From Odobenus rosmarus divergens (lineage: Eukaryota > Chordata > Mammalia > Carnivora > Odobenidae), in assembly GCF_000321225.1 (NCBI RefSeq), contig NW_004452148.1, positions 12,569-76,568 of the forward strand: 64,000 bases of DNA. The letters are read 5' to 3'. Positions 35,755 through 47,564 of this stretch are shown one piece after another. The stretch's first letter is position 1. Every line of letters starts with the position of its first letter. Under the pieces are notes generated by a model. It was not told the origin of the DNA. It was given only the letters and a program-made list of their open reading frames with translations, and did no database searches. Both the position numbers and the translations under genes were made by a program.

Positions 35755-36450
35755 AGCTGACATTATTCTAATACCTATGGCTTGAGATCTTGGAGTTATC
35801 TTTAACTCCCCATCCTTCACTCTTGTCTGGTTCCAAACAAACAGCAAGTCTACCTTATTTTTTCTAAATAAATCTGATATCTTCCCTCTTATATATCATT
35901 ACCATCAATGTTTTTAACTTTAGCCTCTCATATTCCTCTGGGAATATATTATTCCCTGCATCTTAAAACTCTTTCATCAGACCATTTCTCTACAGAAATA
36001 GTTTCAATGGCTCCCTAATGCCTCTGAGTTAAACTCCAGAATATGCCTTTGGGATGACCCCCATTGTAAGGTTACTAACAATCAAATTTACCCTGTTTTT
36101 GCAACTTTATCTATACATACTACACATTACTGCCCTTTAAAATCCCTATTCTAGAAAGATCATGTTTATTCAGTAACTCTTAAATGATATATATGTGCAT
36201 ATGCATATATAGGTACCTCAACCAATTTTTTTACTCTTTTTCATTCTTTGAATGTTCTCCTTTTCCTAGCGCAGTATTACATGTCTGCCAAGTTTCAATT
36301 CAAATGCCACTTCTTTTTTAATTATTTCCTGATTTTTCATCACTTAATTTATGGTTCTTTATTCAACTTTTATATTTTACCATTGTGTGTGTATATACAG
36401 AATATTTATGTCCTGAAGTCTCATCTCCTCATTTAAATTATAAGCATATT
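35755..36450 (+). mobile_element. L2 LINE (sense, decayed ORF and 3' part)
   Basis: gagatcttggagttatcttt, then ctccccatccttcactcttg matches the classical L2 ORF segment. Later landmarks in order are gtttcaatggctccctaatg, aaatgccacttcttttttaa and cctgaagtctcatctcctca. A SINE follows just beyond. Diverged and non-coding. Confidence 0.7.
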
Positions 36451-36467
36451 AGAAATAGGATCCAATA

Positions 36468-36669
36468 GGGGCACTTGGGTGGCTCAGTCGTTAAGCGTAT
36501 GCCTTCTGCTCAGGTCATGATCCCAGAGTCCTGGGATCGAGTCCCATGTCGGGCTCCCTGCTCAGCGGGAAGCCTGCTTCTCCCTTCCCACTCCACCTGC
36601 TTGTGTTCCCTCTCTTGCTGTTTCTCTGTCAAATAAATAAATAAAATCTTTAAAAGAAAAGAAAAGAAA
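36468..36669 (+). mobile_element. CAN SINE with (AAAAG)n tail
   Basis: Perfect 17-bp target duplication agaaataggatccaata at 36451-36467 and 36670-36686. It starts ggggcacttgggtggctcag. The tail after aaataaataaataaaatctt has expanded into an (AAAAG)n run, a common origin of microsatellites. Confidence 0.95.
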
Positions 36670-36686
36670 AGAAATAGGATCCAATA

Positions 36687-37490
36687 ATGTAAACTTCTTT
36701 GTGTGCTATCATCACTTAACCTGATACTTTGAATTCCTTAATATAATAGGAAAGAAGGTAATATTTGTTTGTTCCTCAGTAGGCTGCCCTGATTCTAACC
36801 TCCCATAACATTTGAGCCCATGGTAACCTAGAGGATAGGTGGGCATGTAGCTTTTGTTGTTATAGTTGGAAATGAAAGCAGATGTTTTATTAACCATTTA
36901 TATTTTTACATTCGTTTGCTGATTTTGATGTCCAAAACATCTTTGAACGTTTTGAGAGTTTTTCAGCTCCCTGAATTTTTGCCATGTTTTTGAAAAGCTA
37001 TCAAACCTTCAGTGCATGCATCCTTCAATTGGAATGTACAAATGTTTATTTTTAACCTTCTCTTTGTCATTTCAAATCCCAGATTTTTATGTATAGTTTG
37101 AACGCAGAAATCTGATAAATGGCTTATTATGATTTATTTATTGGATAAACTACATAGCAAATCTATGTATATCCATATACTTCTAATAACAGATTGGTAC
37201 TTAAAAGAGCCAAAAACCCAGTAAATGCAAACAAAAACAACTCCAAAGATTTGTTTTGTATCATTTATTTTCAATGTGCTTTAATTGCACTGGAACTTTA
37301 ATTGAACTGTAATTGCATTTTATTGCACGCATTTGTATGAATTAAAAAATACTTAAAACTGAAATGTGGTGGATGAAACAATCTCATGCATATAGTGGAA
37401 CAGTTACCATAAAGAAAAGTTTTATCATCTCTTTTAGAGTATCACTTTCAGGCACTTTAAAAGTTAAGCTTACAATCCAATCACATTTTA
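36687..37490. other. Unique sequence with homeodomain-type motif cluster
   Basis: No gene. Three TAATTG motifs lie within 34 bp (37282-37287, 37299-37304, 37310-37315), in an area that also repeats ttgca. This may be chance in AT-rich DNA. Confidence 0.35.
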
Positions 37491-37494
37491 TTCA

Positions 37495-37990
37495 TCTGTG
37501 CTTTTATTTTTCTGATTATCCCCATTTTTTTTACCCCCAGACCTCCTTAGTTATTCTCAGCATCTCTCTGCCCGATTCTGTGCCCTGGGAGTTTGAACAT
37601 TTGTGGGTTTCCTTGTCTTCTGGCTTTATGTTGGATTCAGCCAATGGGAGGCACTTGGAGCAGATGAACGCTGTGAGGAAAGACTGGTCTGGGTGTTATA
37701 CTTGCTGTTCTAGCAGTGCCTTCCTTCCTCCATGCTTACACCTCCTCTTGGCTCTCTGTCTCCCACAGATCTAGCTCTGGCTGGGCTCTCAGAAACACCA
37801 CACCTTCTCTTTGTCCCTTCTGCTCAGGGTGGTCCAGCTTCTGCTATTGCTAGTTCCTGGTGTTTCTCTGTTTCTTCTTGGTGTCCTTAACTTCACCTTC
37901 ACCTCCGCCTAAAGGCTATGCAACTCACCTCATTTAAACACTTCGAAGACCATCTGTTTCCAGCTGGGAACTTTAACTGATACATCATCC
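37495..37990 (+). repeat. Ancient interspersed repeat, same family as 34286-34800
   Basis: T/C-rich block with tcagccaatgggaggcactt, gcagatgaacgctgtgagga, ctgctcagggtggtccagct, then ctgtttccagctgggaactt and taactgatacatcat. It looks like an old LTR-type mammalian repeat. The longest open frame in the window (37364-37774, 136 codons) largely overlaps it and is not a gene. Confidence 0.5.
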
Positions 37991-39004
37991 ATACAGATTT
38001 ATAAATCAGCATCTTTTATGTGTTTTTAATATACAATAAAATACATAAATGGTGTTCAACTAGGAAAAAAAAAAAACTGTCTACTAGATATAGCATGTGA
38101 GATTAGTCTCCAGACTAAACCCTCAACTCCTTATTCATTAAGCACCAAATAAATGTAACTAGATATCAGTTTGTAAAAAGTGTTGGGTTCAAATTCTCAC
38201 TATTGCTTAGGCTGAATTAAGGGCTCTTCTTTATTAATTTATGTCAATGTTTATTGATTAAGTTGGCTGGTATGCAAATTCTGTTTTAACCTTCAAGCAA
38301 ACTACCACCAAAGTTAGATGTTGCCCATATGCCTAAGTAAGAAAAGGTGCTACCCCTGAGATATGGCTAATTGAATCTATATTTGAGCTAGACAACCATG
38401 AGATCTCTTGACATATGACACAGGCTTTTCAGTTGAAATATTTTCATTTTCATGACTCTTTCTCTGTCGAATTTGGCTAAGATATACCTAAAATTTATCT
38501 AAGAATGTCATTTATTCCTTGTGTCTTTTTTTTTTTCTCTTCAGAATCTCATCACAACTTTTCAGCTTGCCATGAGTGTACTCAAAGGCCAGATTTCTTA
38601 AGGTCTCACCATTATTCTTGTTTGTTCCCTCCATATTTATATATTTAATGGGCCATCAGCTACTCTCCATAAGTTTTTACCAGATGTAGCATTATTTTCC
38701 CAGGTTCAATATTTGCAAAGCAATAAGCAGTTTATTGGCCATTTCTAACAAGAAACAATTCCTGAAATTTTTATACATTTTGGTTACAGAGTTAGCTGAG
38801 ATCTGCTCAGCATGCATGGCCATTGGTGCTTTCACAGCCAAGCACGGATAACAACTGCTGAAGAGAGTCGGCCAAAACAGGTTATGTTACAGCTTCAGAG
38901 AGGAGACTTAAAACTGAGACAGCAAATGACCTTCAATTAATATTAAAAGTATTTAATTTATATTTTTGTCTGCACTTATAACCTATGAACTATGATTATA
39001 ATAA
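37991..39004. other. Unique sequence, no gene
   Basis: No recognised repeat. About 38560-38940 has higher complexity (gctgagatctgctcagcatg at about 38796; aagagagtcggccaaaacag at 38861) and could hold conserved non-coding sequence. Confidence 0.4.
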
Positions 39005-39240
39005 TGACTGATGCTTTACTAAGGGCTTAGTATATGCCAGGTACCATATTGTGTTGTTTACATCATCCCATTTAAACCTACTATTTGATGCTATTACTAA
39101 TAAAATCCCCAATTACAGAAAAAGGAATCAAAGATTAGAGTAGTTCAGTAACATGCCCATAGTCACACAGCTGGTATGTGGTGAAGCCATATTTCAAATG
39201 AACTATGTGTTAAGCCCAAGCCTCATAGACTCTCATAAGA
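39005..39240 (-). mobile_element. MIR SINE (antisense)
   Basis: In + orientation: gggcttagtatatgccaggt, tttacatcatcccatttaaa, ccaattacagaaaaaggaat, agtaacatgcccatagtcac, acagctggtatgtggtgaag. This is the reverse complement of the MIR consensus order and one of the clearest MIRs here. Confidence 0.85.
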
Positions 39241-40539
39241 CTTATTGGGACCTTTCCATACTGCTGGTAAGTGGAATTATAGCATAATCATGTACGTATT
39301 AATGTAATAGTTTGGAGTATATTTGACCAGAATGCATATACCTAGACAGGTATTAAATATATTAGACATTTTTTTTTATTTTATATCTGACAAAAAGGAA
39401 TGAGGAATAAGAGAATATTCTAACTAAAAAATAATTAATATTCTTCCTACTTGTGTCAATTTTTTATTACTATTCAGATATTCTTTTTCAAATTGGAATA
39501 TAGGTCATAGATAGCATTTTCTATTTCTATAGAAATGCAAGTTGCTGCCTCATTTTTCCTCCTCTAGCTGTTTCATTTCTGGAATAAAGGTCTTTTGCAA
39601 TATCAAGATCATCTTATATTCATTAGAAAAAACATATGTGATATTGTAAATGTCATTTATGTCAGCAGCAAGTTATTTTTTTTTCTATTCGCACTTATGT
39701 GGGGCTTTAATTTATCATGTCATCTACCATCTGGTTTTCAGAAGAGATTTTTATTACATTTTAATAAAAAGCATATTGAAGAAAACAATTTTTTGTTACT
39801 AAGAAAAGTATGTAGGCATTTACACTTTTTCCCTGGTAACTTTTCATTCATAATTATTTATCATTTAAATTTTTGGTTAGTCTTATACTCACATGAAAAA
39901 ACCCATATGAAAGTCTTCTAAGGAAGTTTACGGTCATATTATACATAAATTATCATATTAGATATAATACCTGTTGGATAAAAGGTATTTTTAAAAATTT
40001 CAAAACTATTTATTTTTATCTTTATAAATCTTGGAGTAATTAAATGCGTTTAGAGAGAAATAGAGGTTGTGAGTGCATCTTAGCGTATCTTCTTTAAAGC
40101 TTTAACAATTATTTTCAAGTTCTTTATATTTCAAAACAAAATGCTCCTCAGAGAAGACCCTTTCCAAATCTATTACTTATTGTTCTCTTAATGGGAATAA
40201 TCAATAATGACTCACCCCTAAAGAATCAGGATTAGATCATCTCTTGACACTGGAATTTCCTGTAAACAATACCTCCATTGTGAATAATCTATGGATGGAT
40301 TCATGAGTAAAGTGGGAGTTTAGTCACCCAAGGCCAGCCATATTTTATTTTAATGCATCTTCCTCTATAAAATGTTATAGATTTATGAAAATGCATTTTT
40401 CCAGCAAGATCTTTTTCTACTTAGAAAAATATTCATTGTGGTATTTTTGGACCAGAGTGCAATGCCATCTTTTCTACAAAAATGAGATGCCTGGTCTCTC
40501 TATATTCTTCACCGCAGTCTCTTTCAACTCTGATGTCAA
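39241..40539. other. AT-rich unique sequence, no gene
   Basis: No recognised repeat. The open frame 39595-39921 (108 codons) is T/A-rich with no recognisable domain or conserved features, and I treat it as chance. Confidence 0.45.
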
Positions 40540-41060
40540 AACAATTATCTGATTAAGGGAAAACACAAAGGGAATATGAGCAACATTCATACGCTGTCCT
40601 GGCTTTATTTATTTTTTTTAAAAAGGTAAAGAAGCCAAAAAGAAAGGGAAATCTCTGGAACTTCTGACACATTTTTCTTAGACTTCTCATTTGCTTTCAG
40701 TTCTGGAATACTGTGAGATCGTCAGATAGACACTGGTGAACCTTTGATCTCACTGTATTTAATTAGGGAAACCAACAGGATCTTTTATGTTTAGAGGCCA
40801 GCGATGTGTAAAAAGCCATGTTTAATGTGAAGCCTGACAAATTGTGGTGAGTATTTTTGGACAGCAAACCTAGCAGGCCCTTTGTTGTCTGTGCACTGTC
40901 AGCTTTGGGCTCAAAGGGAGTGGATTAACATAAAAAGACAATCCTCCATTCCTGGGGCATGCCTGGAAAGCATGAATCTGCCTCTTTTGATTCTTCTTTT
41001 TCTGAGCCATGTCAGGTACAATATAAAACCATCTACAATTTATAGCCTTTAGCTTTTTTT
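40540..41060. other. Non-repetitive block, candidate conserved non-coding DNA
   Basis: No transposon signature and a balanced, high-complexity texture. It includes gggcatgcct (40955-40964), which fits the p53 half-site pattern RRRCWWGYYY, followed three bases later by a poorer second decamer. ccctttgttgtctgtg near 40878 resembles a SOX-type site. These are motif matches only. Confidence 0.25.
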
Positions 41061-42735
41061 TTTTTTTTTAATTGGCTTTAGATAGGTAGCTATCTCCTCA
41101 GTACTTGTTTTCTCTGGGATAAATAATATTTATTTTGTCTGTCTCTTAGAGTAGTCTTCCAAGGATTAATATTAATGAATTTAAATCCTTTGTTTTTCTC
41201 AATGATATTCTCATATCATATAATACATCAAACTTTAACTTATATATATGTCATCCAAGGGTGAGACGTGAAAAATATTCTTTTTAGGGAATTTTTAGTA
41301 CAAGGTAGTAACACAAAGTAATGAGATTGTCTCCCCCCCCCCCACCTCCCATCAGGGAAAGCTTGTGTTTGTGGTATTTATTGATATGGTACTTGAAAAT
41401 TGAGGCAGGACCTCTAAGTTTCAATTCCCATTAATTACTGTGGAAAGATTCAGGATCTAAACACACACAGTCCCCGAAATCAGGTAGCTCTACGGCTTCT
41501 GTCAAACTTAGTTATTATAATCTTTGCTCTGTTCCCTAGGGTCCACTTCCACGGGGGCATCTCCCATCACACCCTGGGATGTGGGAGTATTGCTAATGAA
41601 TAAGTGTGATCTCCCAAACACTGAGAGGACCTATAGACCTCAGTCCACTCTTCATTTCCTCTCCTTTCGCATCCCATCCCTTCATAGGCACTGGTCACTC
41701 TTTCGAGCATAATCCTTCAGTGGTCACAAAACTTAAAGTTCAAATTATCTACAACTTAAACAAGAAATCCACTTGCAGTCAGGTTAGAAACCCCACTCCA
41801 TTCTGGGAAACTTTGCTATTATGCAGATAACTTTTCCAGCAATCTGGTCTCCTAGGTTCCTGGATGCCCAACTATATTTATCTATGATTTACTTCAGCAC
41901 TCTGTGCTTTGAATGCATATTATACTCGCAGAGGCAAGGGGAAAGAAATTGAGTATCGATCACATGTCAACCATGTATTACCCCTTTGGTATTCTCCTTT
42001 TCCTAGGTTTTACAAGCCTAGCTGAAGAGGGCCAAGATATGTGAAGACTCCCTGTGTTGAATCATGAGAACTTTATGCTATCCAAACTTGGCTCAGCTTT
42101 CCATGATCTGTATAAATGTCCAATCTTTCTCAGAAACTTCTAAACCATTGTTTCCTGGCCACTCAACATTCTCATCCTCATTACCCAATTTGGTCAATTA
42201 TCTATGTATATAATTGTATGTATATATAGAAGTCCATCTGAGAAGATATTCTTTGACCTCACCTTACCTCTATGCTCACCCAATCCTTGCATACTTATAA
42301 TTAATGAGCATACTTACTTGTTTTGTTTTTCCTCCCTTTTTTAGTGTTATGCCCCAGTTTTTTTTGTACAGTTTTCTTGATGATATCCTTCCTCTTTTTC
42401 CCTCCTCTTGGCCTTCTCCATTACTAATTCTTAACTTTTTATGTTTTCAATATCTTTCAAAATAATGGTTTTTTTATTTTCACCTTTTTGTCCAACTAGA
42501 TATTATTTGGTTCAGCTTACCATATATTTTAAATACTCAACACATGCAAAATGACTTGCTATGTGGTATAGGATTTCTAAGCAGCTTACATTAGTTTTAG
42601 AAATGTCTTTCTTTGATCTGGCTTCCACACTTACAGATTTTCTTCTTTCCTACATCTCCAAATAATATGGAAATATTTGCACTGTGTTCAGTTTTTCCTT
42701 CTAAAACTCTTTAACTCATTTATCTTAGTCTTTAA
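41061..42735. other. Unique sequence with a poly(C) run, no gene
   Basis: Poly(C) of 11 at 41333-41343. Two overlapping open frames at 41524-41830 have no recognisable domain. About 42230-42330 (gagaagatattctttgacct) faintly resembles L2. Confidence 0.45.
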
Positions 42736-43560
42736 GCCCTTCACCGAATGAAACTATACTGAAGGTCAATAATGACCTCCTTCTTTTTTTTTTTAAAGAT
42801 ATTGATACTATCATAGAAGTTTTTTTTTTTTAAGATTTTATTTATTTATTTGACAGAGAGATAGAGAGAGAGCACAAGTAGGCAGAATGGCAGGCAGAGG
42901 GAGAGGGAGAACCAGGCTCTCCGCTGAGCAGGGAACCCAACATGGGGCTCGATCCCAGGACCCTGAGATCATGACCTAAGCCAAAGGCAGCCACTTAACC
43001 GACTGAGCCACCTAGGCGCCCCTAATGACCTCCTTCTTAAAAAAACAAAAAACAAAAAACTAATGCCTGCTTTTGGATATCATGGTGAAATAGGTTTCTA
43101 CTGCACATGACACCATAGTACAGAGGTTATATTTAGCACTATTTTTTTTCTCGATTTCTGTGAACTTGCAGTCTCGTATCTGTTTCTACTGCACTTACCA
43201 CTCTTTCTCAGCTTCTCTACAGTTGCCTTGTTTTCACAGCCCTCTTCACTGATACTTTTTTTGTGTGTGTGTGCCATGGATTCCTTCCTTCCATTCCAAG
43301 GGCTTTCTCTGGATTTTATTAACTTCCTCGTGAGGAGTCAGCTGGCATCTCTGTATATATTTCCTTAGGCCATACCGCCAGTTTGACTTATTTGCCTGTG
43401 TTCCTACTTTGCAGTGTGGCTGTTCATAGGCCATTTTCAATGAGTCTACTTTGATCCATCACTCATGCCCCACACACTGAGCTCATTGTTTTTGCGGAAC
43501 TATTCCTCACTCATATTTAGCAACTACATTAATGATATTACAACCTCTCTCATGGACATC
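42736..43560 (+). mobile_element. Possible L2 LINE fragment, split by a SINE
   Basis: aatgacctccttctt and the following taatgcctgcttttggatat faintly match an L2 ORF segment. The rest is T/C-rich and poorly recognisable. Low confidence. Confidence 0.3.
42786..43022 (-). mobile_element. CAN SINE carrying a 25-bp 3' transduction
   Basis: Perfect 16-bp target duplication taatgacctccttctt at 42770-42785 and 43023-43038. Between the left duplication and the SINE tail (42832 onward) lie two T-runs (42786-42794, 42820-42831) separated by 25 non-SINE bases (42795-42819). Read on the minus strand, the SINE ends with A-tail, then 25 unrelated bases ending ATATCTTT, then a second A-tail. Confidence 0.9.
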
Positions 43561-43689
43561 ATTTGCCCCTTGTGACAAATACATGCCATATCCAACAAAG
43601 ATCTGAAATGGTTATGCTTGCAATTATTTTATTTCAAAAGAAATATGTACCCTTTCCTTTTACTAGATCAAAGTCATGTAACTTTAAAG

Positions 43690-43860
43690 ATTATTGTTTC
43701 CCTATTATTTATATGAGTTCAAAAGAGAACTCTGAGGCTTTGCAGAGGGAAAAAAATAACTATCTCTGAGTTAGTTAATGGCTAAGGTAGGTTTAAACCA
43801 AGCTCCTCTTACTCCTAATCTAATGAATCTAATGCTCTTTCTACTGCTATAGTTTATGAA
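43690..43860 (-). mobile_element. MIR SINE (antisense)
   Basis: aactctgaggctttgcagag, agttagttaatggctaaggt, ttaaaccaagctcctcttac and ctaatgctctttctactgct follow the reverse-complement MIR order. Confidence 0.65.
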
Positions 43861-44029
43861 CTTGCTTCCTATCTTCCTAAAGACTGTAATAGATCCTTTA
43901 CTCCATCCCATTATTTGATTTATTAGACATTTATCTGCTGCCTCTTAAATGTCATGCATTGAACTATCCTTACCGTATTGCATATAAAATAATGTTATCA
44001 TCTGCTGAAGAAAAATAATGACACCACAG

Positions 44030-44290
44030 TTTTTAAAAATGAAATTCTACTTCCTCAGAAAGGTGCTCTATGACCTGGTTCCAAGTCTTTTCAGTTTCAT
44101 TTTCTACTACTCTTCCCAGGTACAACTCCTCCAGCCTCATTCAAATAATCTGTCCTTTTAGAACACCATGAAATTTCACAACTAAGTGCCTTTATTTGTA
44201 CCCTGTGTTCCCTCAGGTTCAAATGCCCTCTGTCCAATCCTGCAGAACAGTTTCCCTTCTTCCTTCAAAATGAAGTGTGAACACCATTAT
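44030..44290 (+). mobile_element. L2 LINE fragment (sense)
   Basis: ctctatgacctggttccaag, caactcctccagcctcattc, tgtgttccctcaggttcaaa and ttccttcaaaatgaagtgtg follow the L2 3' coding order. Decayed. Confidence 0.55.
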
Positions 44291-44291
44291 A

Positions 44292-44510
44292 GCAAGGTGG
44301 ATAAAAGATTCTGCTTTGGAATCACACAGTTCTGGGTTAGAGTTCTGACCCTGACACCAGCAGTGTGACCTTAATTAGTACTGTAACAAAGTTGAGTGTG
44401 AGAGTTCAATTATTGGTAAATGGCCTTACTATCTTTTACTTCCTCAGACTAGTGTAAAGATTATGTAAGATAGCATGTAAAGATCTAGCATTGCTATTGC
44501 TATTGGGGTA
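44292..44510 (+). mobile_element. MIR SINE (sense)
   Basis: gcaaggtggataaaagattc, tggaatcacacagttctggg, ccagcagtgtgaccttaatt, ttcctcagactagtgtaaag and gcatgtaaagatctagca. This is a good sense MIR, adjacent to L2 sequence. Confidence 0.78.
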
Positions 44511-44639
44511 GAATTAGTAATATAGGAAGAAAAAAGAAAGAAGAGGAGAATTCAAGAAGAGGGCATTCTTAGTGCATATGACCCCTTCTTTAGAACTCAC
44601 CTGACCTTTTTCTTATTCCTAGTGCATTTTTTTTTTTTT

Positions 44640-44815
44640 TTTGTAGTCTATTGGACTCCTTCTTACACATTTTGTTCAACAGGGCATATGGGTTGCACTT
44701 ATTTTATCACAAGCAACTTAAATTCAGGGCGAGTATTTTATTTAAATTTGAATCTTCTTCAATGCTTAATATGTCACCTTGTATACAGTAGGCTCTCAAG
44801 AAATATTACAATAAT
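44640..44815 (+). mobile_element. L2/MIR-type 3' end (sense)
   Basis: tatacagtaggctctcaaga followed by aatatt is the usual L2/MIR terminus. The upstream part (ttcagggcgagtattttatt) is weaker. Confidence 0.5.
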
Positions 44816-45964
44816 TAACACTTGGTGGCTCAGACAAAGGGCTATAGGATTTCATGGCCTATCTTAGGAAGAGGAGGATCATACCACAGACTCAATATGT
44901 TTATGTAGTCAGAATGCTTTCCATCCCATATCATGGCTTCTGTTGCTAGATATTAGAGGAAACAAAACCAAGGTGACCACAGGACAAGGGGTGGTTGGCA
45001 TAGGCTCCTCTCTGCTATTGATTTATGATTGTTAGGCAACACTTTTCTTAGATTTCTCAGCTGAATAAAGATAAAAATATTAACTTATGCCAGATAAATC
45101 CACATAGAGTAATGCTTTAAGCACAAACATGGAAAATTAAAGCCCCTAGATGCATGCATTTGAGTAAATAAGATTGCTTATGCTGGAATTAGCCATTATT
45201 GGTAGCTCCAGAGGCAAGCTATGCTTACTTCATGCATATATACCTGAATTTGAGGCATATATAGTACACATTTTAATACATGAAACTGGCATTTGGTCTT
45301 GGGGTTAATACCCTTGTGTTTTTATTGAGTGAAATTTGTTCTTAGAAAATATCTTTGAGATTTAAACACAAATCCCCCTTTTTATATCTTCAAAATTTAT
45401 CATACTTAAAATGTGGATTGAGTAATAATTATAAAAAAAGTGTGGATTTTACCATCTATAATCTCTTCAGATGTAGTGTGTGCATCTTAAGATTTCAAGT
45501 ATGAAAGGAGATTGTATATTCAAGAAAAAATTTCTCCTAAGTAAAAAATTTTTGATTTGCAAAGAGGAGACATTTGGGGGAAGCAACATATATGCTGTGT
45601 CCATTTTCAAGGATCTGTATAAATTAATAACATATTTGGCAACATTAATTTCTTTAAAATGTGATGGTCTAAAATAATAAGAATAACAAATATCAATGAT
45701 ATCATTGCCTGCAGGTGCCAATTTCAATTTTAGGAAGCTGATGGTTTATGATTATATTTATTTTGTTAATGGAGACGTTCAGCTTCGGTGTGAAGCAGTC
45801 AAATTTTATAGGTAAAATCCATTTAAATTAACCTTTCTCACATACTTTCTTTATAAGTGATTAGAGTACTTACATTTTTAATTGAGTTCATTACCTCTGA
45901 AATATCCTTGATGATAAATGATTTTTCTTCAGCAAGATACCAATAGTGATTTCTTAGATTTTAA
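44816..45964. other. Unique sequence, no gene
   Basis: Nothing recognised. Overlapping frames on both strands at 45467-45727 have no recognisable domain. Confidence 0.45.
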
Positions 45965-46135
45965 TTTATTTGTTACAGTTTGCCAAGTGTTTTCACATTC
46001 ACTATCTCATTCTAGCAGTAAAACAATACTGTGAGGGAATTTTTCCTTTAGATAAGTAGGGAACCCAAGGCCCCTATGGTTAAGTGATTTGACCAAAGCC
46101 CCCATAACTATTAACTAAGCCATAATTTGTTATAA
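45965..46135 (-). mobile_element. MIR SINE (antisense)
   Basis: tttgccaagtgttttcacat, tcactatctcattctagcag, gataagtagggaacccaagg, and ggttaagtgatttgaccaaa follow the reverse-complement MIR order. Confidence 0.72.
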
Positions 46136-46189
46136 TTAGCAAAACTTAGATTTGAAATATGATTCTTATAACTTAACAAAACTGGTTAT

Positions 46190-46475
46190 TCAGTCAGCCT
46201 TTCATTTGTTTAACAAGTTATTTTTGTCAGCAAACAACTACTTTAGGCATCGGTAGTATATGAAGGAAACAAAACAGATGAGGTCAGTGTTCTCGTGGCA
46301 TTTACATGTAGACAAAGGGGGAAAGATAATAAATGAATACCTTCAAAGAGAAAATAGTTCCACAAACATAATAAAACTGAGTAATATGATAGAGGGTGAC
46401 ATAAAGAGAGTCGGGTTATTTTTGGATAAGAGAGTTCGAAAAGACCTCTTTGATATGAGATGCCATTAAGGGAAA
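46190..46475 (-). mobile_element. L2 LINE 3' part (antisense)
   Basis: cagcctttcatttgtttaac, ggcatcggtagtatatgaag, aaacaaaacagatgaggtca, then aaaagacctctttgatatga near 46438 follow the reverse of L2 3' sequence. The two opposing frames in this interval (46243-46500) are not genes. Confidence 0.6.
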
Positions 46476-47281
46476 ACAAACAAAAAGCCATCCATAGCAA
46501 GACCTAGAAGAGGGAAGAGTTTAGTTTATTTTTCTTAAGTATAAATGTTCTATATACTAATTGTAAATTTTTCTTTGTGTACAATCTAATATGAAGGTAG
46601 ATTTAGTATTCACACATATATGGTCTAAAAACTGAGAAAAATATGTGGTCTGTTTCTCTATCATGTGGTGCAATATGCCTAACAGATTAGGGCTTAAAAT
46701 TATTCCCTCAAAAGTCTCTGACAGAACCTTGCTATAGTTTAGATATGTTAATAAGATTAAAATAAATTCTAATGAAACGATTTCATAAAATGTTTAGGAC
46801 TCATGTTTTTTGCCTACAAACATAGGATTATACCAGAATATATACAAAGAAGTCTTTGTTGCTAATTTCCCCTAGTTGAATATTAGAAAGGTTGCCTTTA
46901 AAATGTTAAGTCACAGGATCATGGAACATAGTTTCAGAATTAATCTGAGAGGTCATCAAGTCCAAATTCCCACAAGGTGCAGATATATATATGTGAATCC
47001 AATTAAATTGCTTTCCAACAAAAGACCTTTCTGATTTCTCATAATCCTTAGTATGAAGCTCAAAGTCATTAATGTGACTTATAAAGCCATACACGGGAAG
47101 GGATATATATACTCATGACTGACTATATCTAAATCCCATAGACAAGCCCCTTATATGATACCTAGGTTAGAAAGATATGTCTTCTAAAACTATAGGGGAT
47201 GACTGTTTTCTTTGCAATAATCACTAAACTATTATAACACACACACATTCTAAGTTAGTGAGAAAATAATGGCTTAACACT
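46476..47281. other. AT-rich unique sequence, no gene
   Basis: Nothing recognised. Confidence 0.45.
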
Positions 47282-47294
47282 GAAAAAAATTTTA

Positions 47295-47470
47295 GGAGTG
47301 CCTGTATGGTTCCATTGGTTAAAAATCCAACTCTTGATTTTGGCTCAGGTTGTGATCTCAGGGTTGTGGGACAGATCCCCGAGTTGGGCTCTGCACTCAG
47401 TGGGGAGTCTGCCTGAGATTCTTTCCCTCCTCCTCTGCACTTCCCCCCGAAAATAAATCTTTAAAAAAAA
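47295..47470 (+). mobile_element. CAN SINE (old, diverged)
   Basis: ggagtgcctgtatggttcca, ggctcaggttgtgatctcag, ctctgcactcagtggggagt and aaataaatctttaaaaaaaa. The approximate target duplication gaaaaaaatttta / gaaaaaaaattta (47282-47294, 47471-47483) is A-rich and therefore weaker than others. Confidence 0.88.
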
Positions 47471-47564
47471 GAAAAAAAATTTAAAAACCACTTCTCCACT
47501 TCTCTAAGCTTCAGATTCGTCATTTGAAGAATGAAGATTCTTTCTTTCTTTTTTTTTTTTTTTT

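Noticed and set aside
37364..37774. Longest open frame, 136 codons
   Set aside because: Largely overlaps an ancient interspersed repeat, has no recognisable domain, and its start has no supporting promoter or splice context.
39595..39921. Open frame of 108 codons
   Set aside because: Very rich in F/L/I/H as expected from T/A-rich DNA read by chance, with no recognisable motif.
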